From the NCBI RefSeq assembly GCF_024868665.1, contig NC_079891.1:32091592-32155591 (forward strand): DNA of 64,000 nucleotides. The letters run 5' to 3'. This document shows, piece by piece, positions 60,277 through 64,000 of this stretch. The notes beneath the pieces were generated by a model. It searched no databases. It worked only from the letters and a program-made list of their open reading frames with translations, and was not told the DNA's origin. The position numbers were made by a program, and so were the translations under genes. This stretch comes from Triplophysa rosa. Taxonomy: Eukaryota; Chordata; Actinopteri; Cypriniformes; Nemacheilidae. The number at the start of each line of letters is the position of its first letter. The first letter of the stretch is position 1.

Positions 60277-63200
60277 ACCCCTGTGCACATTAACATCACT
60301 TCCGCACACGTACGTTAAATTCCCGTTCTTTTGTCTCGTCCCTTTTTTCCAGTATCTCCATCATTCTCCTTCCTTTCAGCGTTTCTCCATCTTTACACCT
60401 CCCTGTACCACACACAGCCACTTCCTTTAATTCTTTTTATACTTTTTACCCATTTCCTGTTCCAGGAGTATAATCACTTCCCTCTCCTTCCTTCACTCGG
60501 TTTTTCACTTGTATTAATGTGTGTAAGCAACTTACAGTAACTAGGTTTTAAAAAAGGTGTAAACCATCCCTTTCAATAACATCAATGCAGTTAGATCCCT
60601 TTGTCATACTTTGGGAAGCTTGAAAATAGTAACCACTTTATATTATTTTATTACATGGCCCGTTGGAATGCTTGATTCTGATTGGCCAGTCGGGACATTT
60701 GCAGGTTCGTTATTCCCAAATAACAACCTCTCAAAACTAATAACACACGGTAACCCGGATGCAGCAAATCATTTTGACAGGTTTTTTTTGACAGTTTAAA
60801 TATAAATATGTCTTTTAATAACAAATTTGACATTATATTTACAAATGATTAAACCAAATTGCCTGTTCGTGACGTTTGAACGTTGTTTCTTACCTTAAAA
60901 CCTTTCTAGTTTTTACAGATACAACTTAATTGTTTTGCTTATAGTCAATAAGTCTCATGTACAGCTGCTTTGTAACAATGAAAATTGTAAAAAGCGCTAT
61001 ATAATTAAAGTTGAGTTGAGTCAAATATTAATCTAATCAAATATTTATAATTCACATTTCATGGGGTAGCCGTGAAAAAAGCCCTATACAATTTAAAGTA
61101 TCCCAGAAGAATCACATATGAAATGTTTTTGACATCGCAATTATTTCTCTCAGACGTAAATGAAGTTAAATGGAGAACAAACGGAAACTTTTGCTTAAGT
61201 CTCCCATGTCTCAGATATTTCTCCTTAGAAGAAGAGCCTGAAATCTCACACGTCTCCATTAAAGTTTCAGAAGAGATCTCAACAATGTCTCAAACTGAGC
61301 TCAGATTTGTCCAGTCTGCGATCAAATACTATTGAAGATCTAATATTAATATTATCCAGATTATTTGATCTCTACAATCAATCTACATTCATTGTACATT
61401 TGTACTCATCATGCATTTTAACATGGTCTCATCTGTTTCTAGTCTCATTTATCTGTGAAAGAGCAATAAAATGTTCCTCTGGGATCATTCATCTGCCTGG
61501 TAAAAACGTATACGCAAGTGTTTAAAGGTTCAAATTGCTCATCTTAGCCTTGAGCAACAGTAATAGACACTGCTTATATTCTAACATAATAAAAGATTAT
61601 TCAAATCCCTGATATTAAACATCAATCTGATACAAATCAGTGAATACAGTGATTCGTAATGTGAAATGTCTCGCAAACTAAAACAATCTCTAACTATCTG
61701 CTCTAAACACACACATTTTGTTTTCAGATTTTATGGGGATTTTGCATAGACATAATGACTTTTCTGTACAAACGGTATATTCCACCCCTTAATCCCTATG
61801 CTAATATTTTAAAAAACTTTCAAAAACAAATGTCTGCATAATAAAATTGGAATGATTTAGGATCATTTGGGCAGAAAGTAAGGTATACCAGGACCACATA
61901 CATACAAACATACACAGCTTTCAAGCATCTCTCAGGTCAAACATGTCTTCAGTTTGTTTCTTGCTGCAATTTCCGTGCTTTGTATTCACACACGACTTCG
62001 AGTCCATTACATTTGCACCCTCTCATTCCCGGGGTCTTGGGAAGCCTGACACATAGAGTGGGTTTCCTGTACTGAAGGGTCGTGATAATAAAAGCAGTGC
62101 CTAGACGATACCGAGTCTGACACACTGATTTTATGCACAGAATTCTGCTGAATCACACACAAAATCTCGTGCCTGCTTCCTCCTCATGACTCAAGAGCGT
62201 GCAAACGGACTGAAAACTTAGCACGAGAACGTCTTTAGAACGAGAAACAAAAATAAAGAGTTCGAGAAGCAGACAGGCAGTGGGCTTATTCACGCAGACA
62301 GGAAGCCCTGCCCTGCCCTGCCCTGACTTACTGACCACTGCTTACATACACAGTTCACACGCAGATATGAACTTTGACTTTAGAGTTTTAGGTGTGACGG
62401 GTCTAGTTTGCTTCAAGAACAATGCCGTGATGCCTTGCCCAAACTTGAAGCTGCAATATGTACATTTGTGGTGAAAGATGCACTGATACCCGATTAATCA
62501 GAGTGATATCTACAATACAAATTCTGAAAATTAAATGAATATTTAACTTTCTGAATGTTTTTAATTCATATAATGACTATTAATATTGAACATCAAACTG
62601 GTGATGTTTCTTAACATTTTCTATATAAAGACTAAAGAGCACAAATTCATTGCATTTTCCTGTCCTCTTTTGATTGACAGGACATAGCGGCCCTGATCAT
62701 GGGCTGTTTTTGAACTATCAGCCGATAGCCGTTAGTGTGAAAAATTGCTTTTATCGACCAATACTGTTTTTTGGCCGATATACCGGTGCATCTGAAAAAA
62801 ATCTGTCATTAAACAAGTATATAAAAACCAATGTTCAAAACTGTCTTCTTAACCTTATAAGCTTTAAGCTTATAATAATGATTCATAAGTTGAGTACAAT
62901 TTTGCAGAAAACTTCAGTTTGATGTCATGTGACTTAAACAAACATAAATGAATGTACACAAAGCAATCTTGTTTCAAAGAGAAATGGCAATATAGAGGCA
63001 AAAGTTACAGATTGCAATTTGATGTGTTACATTAACAGAATCTGATTAAGTTCACACAGGAAGTTCAAACAAATGTGGTGTGATTTGATTTAAAGCCTAC
63101 ACTTTTTGGGAAAGACATCAAAATACGATCGGCCAACTTATAACCACCTCCGTCTTAACATTTTGAATCACACCAATCAACTTGGGAAATCAATTGTTTT

Positions 63201-63723
63201 GAAACAGGCATAGCAGAAGGCCCACGGGATTGTTTTTCCCTCGACTCCATCGCATATGTGCGCATTCGCGTCACATTTCCTGTGACCTTGCTGGCAATAC
63301 ATTGTTTATGCCTAGCATTTCATCAGCATGCATTCTCACACACACAAGAAACAAAGACAACAAACACTGTCAACAGTATAAGACATTCCAAAGTTTGCTT
63401 TCAAATTGAAGTACAGTACAGCACCTATAAAAGTGCTGCAATGATGTCTGTGCATCTGCTCGACAAACGTTCTGTGTCTCCGAACACACAATAGCAACAT
63501 TCTTGACTAGCGAAAGTGGGACACAATGCTACCTTGTAATTTTTCCTGTTCTGTTGGCACAAGCCCATTCAATACCCCTTCTTTCTCTTCCTGATACTAG
63601 CGCACACAAAGACATGACAGGAGCCCTGCGGCAGTGGCAGAAAACACAGTCTAGGTATAAACCCAAGCTTTTATGAGGCTGCGAGGCCTGAGGTTGTTCA
63701 TCAAAAGGAAGTGCATGAACAAA

Positions 63724-63751
63724 CATGCACACACGCACGCACACACACACA

Positions 63752-63835
<84 letters not shown>
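63724..63835. repeat. (CA)n / (GCAC)n microsatellite
   Basis: About 112 bases: mixed (gcac)n then pure (ca)n of about 27 units on the plus strand. Overlapping His-Thr and Cys-Val ORFs are artefacts. Confidence 0.9.
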
Positions 63836-63838
<3 letters not shown>

Positions 63839-64000
63839 AATGCTACTTTAAGGCGACCTTATCAGTCACCCGCATCGAAACACTGTTCCCTCACACAGGA
63901 GTGGGAGGTTAGGGGCCAGTGAGAGCAAAAACAGGGGGACTCTTTCAACCCGAGACCAACGGTATGATGCAGCGGAATCCCCTGTTCTCAGAACAGGTCT

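Larger units (their letters stand above)
58121..63723. other. Region upstream of the sh2b3 first coding exon, no coding exon seen
   Basis: Because the exon at 58120 begins with an acceptor, this is probably sh2b3 5' intron, possibly with the non-coding first exon and promoter. Contents: AT-rich DNA, a moderately GC-rich block at 59220-59450, a family A fragment (59820-59990), a GC-rich block at 60120-60310 and a run of (ccctg)4 at 62306-62325. The ORFs here are short, and none resembles a known protein. Confidence 0.45.

Noticed and set aside
61072..61335. 87-codon ORF with a Glu/Ser-rich C-terminus
   Set aside because: No domain, no splice sites in frame and no strong codon bias. It could be a repeat.
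63724..63835. Possible CRISPR-like array of short repeats
   Set aside because: Simple dinucleotide repeat with no spacers, in eukaryotic DNA.
63529..63912. ORFs of repeated Cys-Val or His-Thr
   Set aside because: Products of the CA microsatellite.

Overview
The window is vertebrate nuclear DNA from a ray-finned fish, most likely a cyprinid (zebrafish/carp group). The reasons are long split genes with GT-AG introns, protein sequences close to human TOP3B, GAK and SH2B3, and a dense load of short DNA transposons, a tRNA-derived SINE and CA/GA microsatellites of the kind common in cyprinids. The species cannot be named from sequence alone.

Three protein-coding genes fill the window. (1) top3b, plus strand, 1737-10013: 16 coding exons of DNA topoisomerase III beta. 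The exon with the initiator Met and the first ~24 residues lies left of the window. (2) gak, minus strand, 31572-13243: all 28 coding exons of cyclin-G-associated kinase (auxilin 2) can be placed with consistent phase, giving 1288 residues. (3) sh2b3 (LNK), minus strand, 58093-35093: 7 coding exons giving 645 residues. A possible first coding exon of an unidentified minus-strand gene sits at 301-449.

Layout: 1-1736 is top3b intron with a TTAA-flanked transposon and the doubtful minus-strand exon. 1737-10095 is top3b. 10096-13242 is the tail-to-tail gap and gak 3' UTR. 13243-31572 is gak, with its CpG-rich promoter near 31573-31830. About 32490-35092 is the probable sh2b3 3' UTR. 35093-58120 is sh2b3 with a 15.4-kb intron full of nested transposons. 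58121-64000 holds no recognisable coding exon and is probably sh2b3 5' intron or upstream DNA. It contains a GC-rich block with an NF-E2-like and a GATA-like site.

The genes do not form one pathway. top3b acts on DNA and RNA topology in nucleus and cytoplasm, gak uncoats clathrin vesicles and phosphorylates AP complexes, and sh2b3 restrains cytokine-receptor/JAK signalling. Most of the remaining structure is transposon archaeology: TTAA-target elements, a hAT element nested in an older repeat, a PIF/Harbinger-like element with a Myb/SANT-like ORF, fold-backs and a SINE family. I found no viral genes, CRISPR arrays, functional RNA genes or clearly new molecular system. The strongest items for a second look are a GC-AG intron in top3b, the nested elements at 46.6-50.5 kb, a three-unit tandem repeat at 50.6-51.2 kb and the putative regulatory block at 60.1-60.3 kb.
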